Shown here: positions 55,929 through 63,979 of the stretch, piece after piece | Numbering within the stretch: the first letter of the stretch is position 1 | How the letters are laid out: each line of letters opens with the position of its first letter | Notes under the pieces: generated by a model | What the model saw: the letters and a program-made list of their open reading frames with translations, nothing else | Told to the model about the DNA's origin: nothing | Database searches by the model: none | Position numbers and translations under genes: made by a program | Source: Bacteroidales bacterium | GTDB lineage: Bacteria > Bacteroidota > Bacteroidia > Bacteroidales > UBA932 | Assembly (NCBI GenBank): GCA_011620605.1 | Contig: WOYW01000010.1 | Coordinates: forward strand, 38,415-102,414 | DNA: 64,000 nucleotides | Reading direction: 5' to 3'

Positions 55929-56596
55929 TGGTCATGGATCCATTAAAGAAATACCTGCATGACCATTCAAGACAAAGAGATCCTGTTTTGGAATGGCTGG
56001 AACGGAAAACCCGTTACAGGTGTGTACATCCCAGAATGCTGGCCGGAGAGCCGTTGGGGGCATTGATGACTATGCTCGTTAAAATGATCCGTCCCCGGAA
56101 CATCCTGGAAATAGGCACATTTACCGGCTATTCGGCCATCTGCATGGGACGGGGTTTGTCCCCGGAGGGCAGGATAGATACCATAGAAATTTTTGACGAG
56201 TACAACGATCTGATCCTGGAGGCATTCAAACGCAGTGGCATGGAAAAACAAATATCCCTGCACACCGGGAATGCCCTGGATGTGATCCCCGGGCTGCAAG
56301 AGAACGGTTACGTTTGTCAAATGGCATATATTGACGGCAATAAAAGGGAATATTGTGATTATTACAGGGCCGTAAAGCAAGTTCTTGAGCCGGGTGGATA
56401 TATTATTGCCGACAATGTTTTGTGGGACGGCAAGGTGGTGGATCCAAAACATAAAGATGCCCAGACCGAAGGGTTGCGGGCATACAATAAACTGGTATTA
56501 AAGGATCCGGAAGTTTCCATGGTCCTGCTCCCCCTGGGAGACGGTTTGTCTATTTGCCGGAAGGATGGACCTGCAAGTGATAGTCCCACTGATTAA
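55928..56596 (+). CDS. SAM-dependent O-methyltransferase (COMT family 3)
   Basis: 222 residues. Rossmann SAM site NILEIGTFTGYSAICMGRGL (about 57-76), TIEIFDEY acidic turn, AYIDGNKREYCDYY, and GGYIIADNVLWDGKVV, the motifs of family 3 (CCoAOMT-like) O-methyltransferases, which need a divalent metal. The substrate is unknown. The ATG at 55928 overlaps the M16 stop (TGATG), so the genes are coupled. It converges on the transglutaminase gene with a 47-base overlap of the open frames. Confidence 0.9.
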   Translation: MVMDPLKKYLHDHSRQRDPVLEWLERKTRYRCVHPRMLAGEPLGALMTMLVKMIRPRNILEIGTFTGYSAICMGRGLSPEGRIDTIEIFDEYNDLILEAFKRSGMEKQISLHTGNALDVIPGLQENGYVCQMAYIDGNKREYCDYYRAVKQVLEPGGYIIADNVLWDGKVVDPKHKDAQTEGLRAYNKLVLKDPEVSMVLLPLGDGLSICRKDGPASDSPTD

Positions 56597-57938
56597 AATA
56601 AAGGTTCCCTCCGCGCCATTCCACTTCTCCGCGTTGAAAATCAACAGTTTCCGAGCGAAAATGGATCTTCGCAGGGAAAAACACACCTCCAATATCCGTA
56701 TTCACGGCCATGCGGTAAGCATCTATGCCTCGGGAATAAAACAACGGCACAGGTTCCGGCTGAAGGCCGAATGACTGGTCTACCGGGATCCAGCCTATGC
56801 CTTCCAGGTAAGCCTCGGCCCAGTCATGCAGGTTAACGGCTCCCGGATGCAACATCCATCCGCTTTCCCACCTGGCAGGAATGCCAAGGCTCCGGCACAT
56901 GGAAATGAACAGCAAACTCACCTGGCCGCAGTCCCCGTGTCCGTTTTCCAATACATAAAGGGGAATGCTTTCAATGGTAGAATATTCCCGGGCTCCGGCC
57001 CAAGGGTAATTTTGGCTTATATAGGTGAATATGCTTTGAAGCTGCAGGTAAGGATTGGTTTCATCACCCACTATTTTTTGAGCCAGCTCTGCTACCTTTC
57101 CGTCGGTGACAATATGGGGAGGAACGGCTTTGGTGTATTGAAGGTATTCCTCGCTAAGCCTATCATAGGGTAGAACATTCTTTTGAGGATCAAAGTGGTC
57201 GTATTGGGCGTAAGCCGTATAGGTAAATGAATAACTGAAAACCGCAGGGCGGTCTTTAACCGCCGGTTTTTCCATATATATGGATTTGTGTACGTAAGGA
57301 TCCGGTGAGATGATGTAATCGGGTTCAGAAACGCCGGTAAGCAGGAAACCGCTTTGACGGGGTACATCGGTCCGCGGCAGAGGCATCCATGCCCTGATGA
57401 TCTCTCCTTCGGGAATGGTGTTCGCCGGAACTGTCAGCGTATAAGTGATGGAATAAGTTACAGGCTCAACTTTGTTGACACCTCTTTTTTTGGTGAGTTC
57501 CACAACTCGGGGAAGGTGTTGCTGCAGAAGCAGGGCCTTGGGATCTTCCTCGGGTCCGTTGATCTCCAGGAATTTTTCCCGGCATGCACTGTCAATCCTG
57601 AACAAATTTCTGAAAGCCCTTGAAAAATAACGTTTCTCTCCGTTGATCACCATTGATTCCAACGCTCCCGTTTCTTCCCAATTTTTCAATTGATCAGGGG
57701 TAACATCGGGGAAAAAACGACGGATATAAGCCAGGGCTTCTTCTTCTGTTTTATTAAAATCCAGGGCTATCCGGTGCATACGTTCCGTTTCCCATTCCCC
57801 GGCCAGGGTTGCCTGTGCAGCATCCGACTGTCGTTCCAGGATCCCGGCAGCTACCTGTCCCGGTGTGGGGGTCTTTCCCGTGTTGTTACACGAAAGGATG
57901 ATCAAGAAGGCCGCTACGGCCGTAAACCATGTTTTCAT
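56550..57938 (-). CDS. Transglutaminase-like lipoprotein
   Basis: 462 residues. Lipoprotein signal (FTAVAAFLIILSC, cysteine at about residue 17). The C-terminal half has the transglutaminase core with Cys in GHGDCGQVSLLF (about 340-351), His in VNLHDWAEAYL and Asp in IPVDQSFG. The N-terminal part has no domain I recognise. Such Bacteroidota proteins are probably protease- or peptide-processing enzymes on the envelope. It follows efp by 7 bases and overlaps the convergent methyltransferase gene by 47 bases. Confidence 0.85.
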   Translation of the reverse strand: MKTWFTAVAAFLIILSCNNTGKTPTPGQVAAGILERQSDAAQATLAGEWETERMHRIALDFNKTEEEALAYIRRFFPDVTPDQLKNWEETGALESMVINGEKRYFSRAFRNLFRIDSACREKFLEINGPEEDPKALLLQQHLPRVVELTKKRGVNKVEPVTYSITYTLTVPANTIPEGEIIRAWMPLPRTDVPRQSGFLLTGVSEPDYIISPDPYVHKSIYMEKPAVKDRPAVFSYSFTYTAYAQYDHFDPQKNVLPYDRLSEEYLQYTKAVPPHIVTDGKVAELAQKIVGDETNPYLQLQSIFTYISQNYPWAGAREYSTIESIPLYVLENGHGDCGQVSLLFISMCRSLGIPARWESGWMLHPGAVNLHDWAEAYLEGIGWIPVDQSFGLQPEPVPLFYSRGIDAYRMAVNTDIGGVFFPAKIHFRSETVDFQRGEVEWRGGNLYFNQWDYHLQVHPSGK

Positions 57939-57945
57939 AATAAGG

Positions 57946-58512
57946 TTATTTTACCCGTTCCGAATATGCCCGGGTGCGTGTGTCTACTTTAATACGTTCA
58001 CCCTGGTTGATGAACAGGGGAACCATGATCTCTGCTCCTGTTTCCAGCGTAGCTGATTTCAGGGCATTGGTTGAAGCCGTATCTCCTTTAACAGCGGGTT
58101 CGGTATAGGTTATTTCCATTTCAACGAAAGGAGGTAATTCACAGGTCAGGACCCGCTCTTCGTCCGCCAGGAACATCATTTCCACGCATTGTCCTTCTTT
58201 CATCAGGTCGGGATTTTCAATCAAATCCGGCTGGAGGGATATTTGTTCAAAAGTTTCTGTATGCATGAAATTAAATCCCATATCATCTTTGTACAGGTAT
58301 TGATAAGGGCGTCTTTCCACGCGAATGGTTTCCACTTTTTCTCCCGCATTGAAAGTGTTTTCCAATACACGGCCGTTTTCCAGGTTGCGCAATTTTGTTT
58401 TTACAAAAGCGGCCCCCTTCCCGGGTTTAACGTGCTGAAACCAAATAATGGAACAAGGTTTTCCGTTGAAAGAAATATACAATCCGTTTTTAAAATCTGC
58501 TGTAGTTGCCAT
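57946..58512 (-). CDS. efp: Elongation factor P
   Basis: 188 residues, three OB-like domains. Relieves ribosome stalling at proline runs. The N-terminal KOW-like domain starts ATTADFKNGLYISFNGKPCSI, and the tip loop carries HVKPGKGAAFVKTKLRN, with the lysine that may be modified. The ATG at 58512 is chosen over an upstream extension. It heads a two-gene unit with the transglutaminase lipoprotein. No epmA or other modification gene is nearby. Confidence 0.95.
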   Translation of the reverse strand: MATTADFKNGLYISFNGKPCSIIWFQHVKPGKGAAFVKTKLRNLENGRVLENTFNAGEKVETIRVERRPYQYLYKDDMGFNFMHTETFEQISLQPDLIENPDLMKEGQCVEMMFLADEERVLTCELPPFVEMEITYTEPAVKGDTASTNALKSATLETGAEIMVPLFINQGERIKVDTRTRAYSERVK

Positions 58513-58548
58513 ATAAATATTTATGTGTGTGAAAAATGATATAAAGTG

Positions 58549-58556
58549 CAAATTTA
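58549..58556 (-). promoter_or_regulatory. efp promoter -7 element (TAAATTTG)
   Basis: Exact TAnnTTTG on the minus strand, 36 bases before the efp ATG. No TTTG at the -33 position. Confidence 0.5.
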
Positions 58557-58577
58557 CTCGATTTTTTATATTTGTTT

Positions 58578-59071
58578 ATGATAACTGTTAAAGAGATCAC
58601 CTCACGGTCGGATAAAAAAAATTCTTTGAGTTTCCCATAAAGTTGCCGATTGAACCAGGTTCCTTGACATGAATGAGATCGTGGAGCCTTTGGGTTTTTC
58701 GGATATGGATAAAATGAGCATGTTTATAGAAGGTTTTGACCAGATGGATATGTACATCACCCAGTACAATTACCCCTATTACATAAGTCATATGGAGAGA
58801 CTGGGTCTGGCAAAAAAGTGGATTGGGTGGAATACAAGGCACACGTAATTACTGATGTCTATAAGCAGAAGAGTGCGACTGGGAAAAGGGACGCTGTTCC
58901 CCAGTGGCCTTTACGGGATCATGCGTGATATAAGAAAGTCAAAGGTGCTTGACATGTATCATATAGGTGTGATGCCGGCTTACCAAAACCGGGGTGGAGT
59001 ATGCAGAAACAGGCCCCGAACTTGAACACAGAGCGCACAAACGCAGACGGTATTCGGGATTAACCCTTTAA
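58578..59071 (+). pseudogene. Decayed GNAT-family acetyltransferase gene
   Basis: Starts ATG with MITVKEITSRSDKK, then breaks in an 8-A run; one more A would restore KFFEFPIKL. Later pieces in other frames are clearly collinear with the large (about 375 residue) GNAT-like proteins of Bacteroidota: MNEIVEPLGFSDMDK, MFIEGFDQMDMYITQYNYPYY and HMERLGLAKK, then after a frameshift VDWVEYKAHV, then YGIMRDIRKSKVLDMYHIGV with MPAYQNRG (the acetyl-CoA loop), and finally YAETGPELE. At least three frameshifts and several internal deletions reduce about 375 codons to about 165. It fills the efp-tolC gap and is noncoding now. Confidence 0.8.
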
Positions 59072-60633
59072 TCTACAAGCGCTTCAAAATCCGCGTCAAG
59101 CGGTTTGTTGGCAACAAAGTCGAATTGAGAAAGGGCTCTCAGCTCAAAATAATACCGCCAGTAATTGTACAAAGCCTGAACGTATCCTACGCGGGCTTCA
59201 TCCCTGTCCAGCTGGGCGTTGTTCATGTCTGTTACCGTGATCTTATCTATCAGATAGCGTTGTTTTGCCACATCATATCTTTTCTGGGCTATGGTATCGG
59301 CTTTGGCAGCTATGGCAAACTGCTGTGACTGCATATTGAATTGGCGGACATTTAAAATGATATCCTGCTCAAAATCAACCCTGGATTGTTCCACCTGGCG
59401 TCTTACAAGCTCCTCGTTACTCTGTGCCATTTTCACCATTCCGCGTCCGCGGCCCCAGTCCAAGATGGGAACAGTAAGGCCAATGCTAACTGTCTGCATA
59501 TCCCGGGGATCTTTGTAGGATGCGAATAAGCCGGTTGCCTGCTGGTTCAACCCGAACGCCACGTTCAGATTGGCCTGGAATCCACGGTTGGCCCTTTGCT
59601 GTGCCACGTTCTTCTGTGCCTCTATCAATTGACGTTCATAGGTGATCATGTCGGGATTGTTCTCAAAAGCCAGCTGGAGTACCTTTTCCACATCCAGCAT
59701 AACGTTGGGGATGCTGTCCGGTATTTGGATATTCAGTTCTACACGTTCGGTGAAACCCAGGTATGAACGCAGGCGGTTTTCCGCATCTTCCAGGTTCAGG
59801 CGGTTCTCGTTGAGGGTGCTCAGGGCGTTCTGATAAGCCAGTTCGGATTGGAGCAGGTCGTTTTCCCCGATGGTTCCCAGCTCGTACCTGCCGGAAGCAA
59901 TATTGTAGAGGGTATCGTTATTGGAATGGTTGAACTCGGCAATTGCCAGTCTTTGCTGTGCCAGTGCCATGTTGAAGAATAGCTGAATGGCCCGCTGGTT
60001 GACATTTTCCATGCTTTCAATGTAAGTGCGACGGGCTTCTTCGTACTTCAAAGGTTCAATCTTCCGGTCCCATTTCATTTCATTCACTCCAAAAATGGAT
60101 TGGGAGATCTGAACACTCAATGCCGTGGAAAGATACTCGGCACTTTCATGATTGCTGAAAGAGCCGCTGAAACGGTCTGTCCGCTGCAAGGAAGAACTCA
60201 GAGAGATGGTCCCGCCTGTGGGAAGGTTCTGTCGTACCATCAAACCGCCGCTTACAATGTTGTAAAATTCAGAAGAATAATCATGACGTACTTCGCCTGT
60301 CACCGGATCTATGCTGGGAACGTCAATGATCCTGCGTGAAAATTCGGGCAATTGCGATACAAACATAAGGTTGGGAAGAAAACTGGCTTTATAGGACCTG
60401 TATTCCCAATATCCCACCTGGAATGTGTTCCTGGCACGTAATGCTTCGTTGGACTGGGTACTGGCCAGATTTAAAACTTCTTCCAGGGTAAGGTTGTAGG
60501 TTTCCAGTTTGTATTCCGGAGAATTCGGATCTGCAGTTACAGGGTTTTCTTGCGCCAAAAGACTTCCGGCAGGTAAGAGAAGGCAGATCAACAAAACAGG
60601 AATGGCTGTGTTTATTTTCATAAATTTATTCAT
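59068..60633 (-). CDS. TolC-family outer-membrane efflux channel
   Basis: 521 residues from the ATG at 60633. Signal peptide ending AGSLLAQE, then two OEP repeats rich in heptads: the first around YNLTLEEVLNLASTQSNEALRARNTFQ, the second around PDSIPNVMLDVEKVLQLAFENNPDM. Long alpha-helical stretches match the TolC tunnel. The ATG at 60621 is an alternative; 60633 overlaps the permease stop by 8 bases. It is last in the operon after the adaptor and the MacB-like permease. Confidence 0.92.
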   Translation of the reverse strand: MNKFMKINTAIPVLLICLLLPAGSLLAQENPVTADPNSPEYKLETYNLTLEEVLNLASTQSNEALRARNTFQVGYWEYRSYKASFLPNLMFVSQLPEFSRRIIDVPSIDPVTGEVRHDYSSEFYNIVSGGLMVRQNLPTGGTISLSSSLQRTDRFSGSFSNHESAEYLSTALSVQISQSIFGVNEMKWDRKIEPLKYEEARRTYIESMENVNQRAIQLFFNMALAQQRLAIAEFNHSNNDTLYNIASGRYELGTIGENDLLQSELAYQNALSTLNENRLNLEDAENRLRSYLGFTERVELNIQIPDSIPNVMLDVEKVLQLAFENNPDMITYERQLIEAQKNVAQQRANRGFQANLNVAFGLNQQATGLFASYKDPRDMQTVSIGLTVPILDWGRGRGMVKMAQSNEELVRRQVEQSRVDFEQDIILNVRQFNMQSQQFAIAAKADTIAQKRYDVAKQRYLIDKITVTDMNNAQLDRDEARVGYVQALYNYWRYYFELRALSQFDFVANKPLDADFEALVD

Positions 60634-62080
60634 ATCTGAGAGATTCAATAGGATCGCGTTCGGCAGCACGTTTCGCAGGGGAATAACCAAAGATCACTCC
60701 TATAGCAGCCGATACGCCAAATGATATTATGATGGATGAAAAAGATATTATGGTAGTAATATCAAAGAAAGATTTTATCAGAAATGACAAAACAACTCCT
60801 ATGATTACACCTATCATTCCGCCGGAAACACTAATAAGTATGGCTTCGGATAAGAACTGGGCAATTACATCGGCTTTTTTTGCCCCGATGGCCAGTCTTA
60901 TCCCGATCTCTTTAGTGCGCTCCATTACCGAGGCGAACATGATGTTCATAATGCCGATGCCTCCCACAAGCAGGGATATGCCCGCTATTGCCCCCAATAC
61001 TATGTTGAAAATATCCTTGGTCCGTTGTTGCTGTTTCAAGAGCAATTCGGGAACTGTCACTTCAAAATCAGGAACCTGTTGATGACGCCGGTTCAGCATA
61101 CGGGTGATCACTTCCTGAGAAGAAGTAAGCTGTTCGGTTTCATGTACCTGGACTGTGATACGGTCCAGCTGGTGGTAGTTTGAATTAGCGGAAGATTCAG
61201 ATGTACTTGAACTGGTGTTGAGCACTATACGTCTGTGGCCTCCTCCCATAACAACGGCTCCTGAACTGGTAGTCGAGGGATTTGTAATGGCAAGCGCCCT
61301 GTTTTCCTGCCTTAGCAACATAGTGCGGATGGGGATAAAAACCTGGTCGTCATAGCCCTGCATACCCATACTTTCAGAGCCGATAGTTCCCAGGGAACCG
61401 GACTTGGCCGATGAAGCTGTTCCGGAAGATTCTTCGTTTTCAGTAGGGATGGAAGCTCCCGACGCACTTTGCTCCAGAACTCCAATAATTTTTACCCAGT
61501 TGGCCCCGAATTTGATAAATTCTCCGATAGGATCCTTTTGTTGAAAAAAACGGGTTTTAACGTTGTGGCCTATAATACAGACCGCCATAGAATTCAGTTC
61601 CTGGTCCTGGGTGAAGAACCCTCCGCTTTCCAGTCCTATGTCATACAATTTGAAATATTCGGAAGTAACGCCCAGAACTTTAGCGGGCTGACGGATCCCG
61701 TTGTAGGTAACATAAGTGAATACGCTCACTTCCGGTGACACGTGTTTGACCGAAGGCAATACCTGACGGATGGCCTCGGCATCCGAAAGTTGTAATCCCG
61801 GCGAGAATTTCTTGGTTTGACTGGCAGAAGATCCGGAATCTTCTGCCTCTACGTTTTCAATGTTGGCGGGAAGAATAACAATATTATTGACCCCTACCAT
61901 TTTGATCTGATCCAGTATCTCCTGTTTGGCTCCGTTCCCTATGGCCATCATGCTTATGACAGCGCCCACTCCAAAAACAATACCCAAGGCCGTAAGAAAA
62001 CTCTTCAGCTTGTTGTGTATGATGGACTCCACTGCTATGTGGATGTCGTGAATATACCTGTTAATAAAGAAGATGTTCAT
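60626..62080 (-). CDS. MacB-like ABC transporter permease
   Basis: 484 residues. One N-terminal helix (NKLKSFLTALGIVFGVGAVISMMAIGNG), a large periplasmic MacB_PCD domain (about 50-345), and three C-terminal helices (FtsX domain) from IVLGAIAGISLLVGGIGIMNIMFASVMERTKEIGIRLAIGA onward. E. coli MacB fuses an ATPase to this fold; here no ATPase domain is present and no ATPase gene adjoins. Serine/glycine-rich low-complexity stretches occur in the periplasmic part (around SSGTASSAKSGSLG). Likely exports from the periplasm through the TolC-like channel. Confidence 0.9.
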   Translation of the reverse strand: MNIFFINRYIHDIHIAVESIIHNKLKSFLTALGIVFGVGAVISMMAIGNGAKQEILDQIKMVGVNNIVILPANIENVEAEDSGSSASQTKKFSPGLQLSDAEAIRQVLPSVKHVSPEVSVFTYVTYNGIRQPAKVLGVTSEYFKLYDIGLESGGFFTQDQELNSMAVCIIGHNVKTRFFQQKDPIGEFIKFGANWVKIIGVLEQSASGASIPTENEESSGTASSAKSGSLGTIGSESMGMQGYDDQVFIPIRTMLLRQENRALAITNPSTTSSGAVVMGGGHRRIVLNTSSSTSESSANSNYHQLDRITVQVHETEQLTSSQEVITRMLNRRHQQVPDFEVTVPELLLKQQQRTKDIFNIVLGAIAGISLLVGGIGIMNIMFASVMERTKEIGIRLAIGAKKADVIAQFLSEAILISVSGGMIGVIIGVVLSFLIKSFFDITTIISFSSIIISFGVSAAIGVIFGYSPAKRAAERDPIESLRYE

Positions 62081-62092
62081 AAAAACGGCTCC

Positions 62093-63562
62093 TTACTGTT
62101 GTGTATTGTTTTGCTGGTTGTTTCTGCGGGCTCCGCTTCCCGTGGTGGAAGATTGAATCTGAACGCCTTCAGGCAACTGAACACCTTCAGGTAACTGGAA
62201 TCCTTCCGGCATCTGGCCCTGCATCATTCTCCGTCGTTTTCCAAGGCTTTTATCTTCTTCTGCTTTTTTCTTCTCGGCTTCTGCTTTTTCTCTAATTCTC
62301 TGTTTTATCTGTTCAACATATTCTTCACCCTTTACTTTGAACTTGGAAGGGTTCAGTGGTAGTGACAAATAGACTTCATCTCCTTCTGCAAGGCCGTGTT
62401 CTATCACAGTGTGGTTTTCGTTGGATTGTCCTGCAACTACTATCTGCCTTACCCCGTTCGATTTATATACATAGGTAATACTGTCTTTTTCAAATATGGC
62501 CTCCGATGGTATAAATATAGCTGAATCAATGGAAGCTGTAATGATCTTGTTGCTGGTGGTCATGGCCGGCCTCAGGATCTCGTCCTGACCGTCTACTTTA
62601 ATAACCACTTCGAATACTTTTGCATCAGCATTTTTAAGTTGTTCTCCAATGTTTGATACTTCTTTGACAACGCCTGTATAGTTCCTTTCGGGAAATGCAT
62701 CTACGCCTAAACGTACCGGTTGTCCGGCTTTAACCTTGGCAATATCTATCTCATTGACATATGTTTTGGACAACATGTTGCTAAGGTCCGGAAGTGTGGC
62801 TACTGTCAGATCCCATCCGCTTATGGAAGATCCTATGCGTCGTTTATCTCCGCTCCAATCTCTGAAATAAATCACCATTCCGTCACTGGGGGCATATATG
62901 GTAAAATTTTCCAATACGGCCCTAAGTTCATCCAATTGCCTCTTATTCCTGTTTAATTCAATAAGCACATCGTTCACGGAGGCCTCTGCCTGCTCTACCT
63001 GCAGCTCATAATTGTTTAAAGCCTGTTCGTAAGAACGTATGGCCTTTTCCAGGTTGTTCTGGTATTGCCTCTGGGTTGCAGGCGGTTCGTAAATGGATTG
63101 TTCCACGGCTATACGGGCTTCTTCAATTGTAAAGCGCTGATTCTCAATGTCATCACGCAGTTTTCTGAGCGTTAACGAAGTGTCCAGAAGAGTCCTTTCG
63201 TACCTTGCAAGAAGTGCTTCGTATTCGTCTTCCCGGTCTTTAAGCGTGTTATCTGCAGAAGTTCTGTTCAACATCGCTACATAGTCTCCTTTTTTCACTA
63301 CTGTACCTTCCGGGACAAGGTCCTGTATTTCCACGTCTCCAATCCGGACGTTGCGGGCACGCATCCCGGCGGGACCTTCAATTTTAATATTGTTTTCTGC
63401 TTCCAGTTCACCAGTAGTGGTGACAATGATCTCGAACAGTCCTTTTTGTGCCTTTACTATCTGGGGTTCGTAGACGTCTTTTTTACCAGTTGCAAAAATG
63501 ATGATCAGCACGATGGCAACCACTGCCACGGAGCTCCAAATGATGATATTCTTCTTTTTCAT
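62093..63562 (-). CDS. Efflux periplasmic adaptor subunit (HlyD/MacA-like)
   Basis: 489 residues. N-terminal membrane anchor (about 7-25), lipoyl-like halves around LEAENNIKIEGPAG and IYAPSDGMVIYF, a long coiled-coil hairpin between (about 105-215), then beta-barrel and membrane-proximal domains (ending near VYLSLPLNPSKFKV). The C-terminus is an unusual low-complexity tail with a repeated PEGxQL unit followed by Gln/Asn residues. It bridges the permease and TolC-like channel. It heads the operon behind a near-perfect promoter. Confidence 0.92.
   Translation of the reverse strand: MKKKNIIIWSSVAVVAIVLIIIFATGKKDVYEPQIVKAQKGLFEIIVTTTGELEAENNIKIEGPAGMRARNVRIGDVEIQDLVPEGTVVKKGDYVAMLNRTSADNTLKDREDEYEALLARYERTLLDTSLTLRKLRDDIENQRFTIEEARIAVEQSIYEPPATQRQYQNNLEKAIRSYEQALNNYELQVEQAEASVNDVLIELNRNKRQLDELRAVLENFTIYAPSDGMVIYFRDWSGDKRRIGSSISGWDLTVATLPDLSNMLSKTYVNEIDIAKVKAGQPVRLGVDAFPERNYTGVVKEVSNIGEQLKNADAKVFEVVIKVDGQDEILRPAMTTSNKIITASIDSAIFIPSEAIFEKDSITYVYKSNGVRQIVVAGQSNENHTVIEHGLAEGDEVYLSLPLNPSKFKVKGEEYVEQIKQRIREKAEAEKKKAEEDKSLGKRRRMMQGQMPEGFQLPEGVQLPEGVQIQSSTTGSGARRNNQQNNTQQ
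62161..62214. repeat. Three 18-base tandem repeats inside the adaptor gene
   Basis: Units start at 62161, 62179 and 62197, each encoding a six-residue PEG[VF]QL-like unit in the C-terminal tail of the adaptor. The first two units differ at 2 of 18 positions and the third is more diverged. In-frame unit gain or loss would not break the protein. Confidence 0.8.
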
Positions 63563-63600
63563 ATTATTGCTTCAAAAATCTTTTTTGGTGAAAAATTCGA

Positions 63601-63633
63601 CAAATGTACTCATTTGATAGGGTTTGCTGCAAA
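63601..63633 (-). promoter_or_regulatory. Promoter of the tripartite efflux operon
   Basis: On the minus strand TTTG (63630-63633) is followed after 21 bases by TACATTTG (63601-63608). Both elements match the Bacteroidota consensus exactly. The adaptor ATG is 38 bases downstream. Confidence 0.75.
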
Positions 63634-63655
63634 TGGTTTAATGAGATAAAATTAT

Positions 63656-63686
63656 TTTGCGGGCATTAAATAAATTTTTACTTTTG
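63656..63686 (+). promoter_or_regulatory. tRNA-Phe promoter
   Basis: TTTG at 63656-63659 is followed after 19 bases by TACTTTTG at 63679-63686; both elements are exact. The mature tRNA 5' end is 18 bases downstream. Confidence 0.78.
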
Positions 63687-63703
63687 TTCTCCCGTTCCAG
63701 AAT

Positions 63704-63776
63704 GGTGCCATAGCTCAGTTGGTAGAGCAAAGGACTGAAAATCCTTGTGTCCCTGGTTCGATTCCCGGTGGCACCA
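63704..63776 (+). tRNA. tRNA-Phe (anticodon GAA)
   Basis: 73 bases. Acceptor stem GGTGCCA/TGGCACC with discriminator A, D-arm AGCTCAGTTGGTAGAGC, anticodon loop CTGAAAA (anticodon GAA), T-arm GGTTCGATTCC. CCA is not encoded. It has its own promoter upstream and a hairpin terminator 7 bases downstream. Confidence 0.97.
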
Positions 63777-63783
63777 CAAAGTA

Positions 63784-63815
63784 AAGCCTCTCGCAGACAC
63801 AAGGGGCTTCTTTTT
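63784..63815 (+). terminator. Rho-independent terminator after tRNA-Phe
   Basis: AAGCCTC (63784-63790) pairs with GGGGCTT (63803-63809), 7 bp with one G-T wobble, a 12-base loop, then CTTTTT. Confidence 0.7.
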
Positions 63816-63962
63816 GTGCCGTCTAAGAAGCTGTTGTTCATGCACTTCGTGAGAAGGAGGGCGCAACCTGTGGCTGTGGTTAAAGCATGATTTTTGTGGA
63901 CGAACCTTCGGTTTTCGTACAGATTTAGCTGATAATTATTTTGTCCAATAAATTTTATAAAG

Positions 63963-63979
63963 CAGGTGAAATTCACCTG
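63963..63979. other. Perfect 17-base palindrome in the intergenic end of the window
   Basis: CAGGTGAA (63963-63970), one central base, then TTCACCTG (63972-63979). No T-run follows, so it is less like a terminator than an operator or RNA hairpin. The stretch from 63816 to 64000 otherwise shows no open frame or recognisable element before the window ends. Confidence 0.5.

Noticed and set aside
58597..58842. 81-codon minus-strand open frame in the efp-tolC gap
   Set aside because: It is antisense to the GNAT pseudogene, whose + strand fragments explain the sequence better.
62161..62214. CRISPR-like short repeats
   Set aside because: The units are directly adjacent without spacers and lie in frame inside a protein tail. 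No cas gene or other spaced repeat array was seen.
63638..63976. Minus-strand open frame with a GNRTRD-type stretch
   Set aside because: It runs antisense through tRNA-Phe. This kind of conserved-looking peptide is a known artefact of translating tRNA genes backwards.
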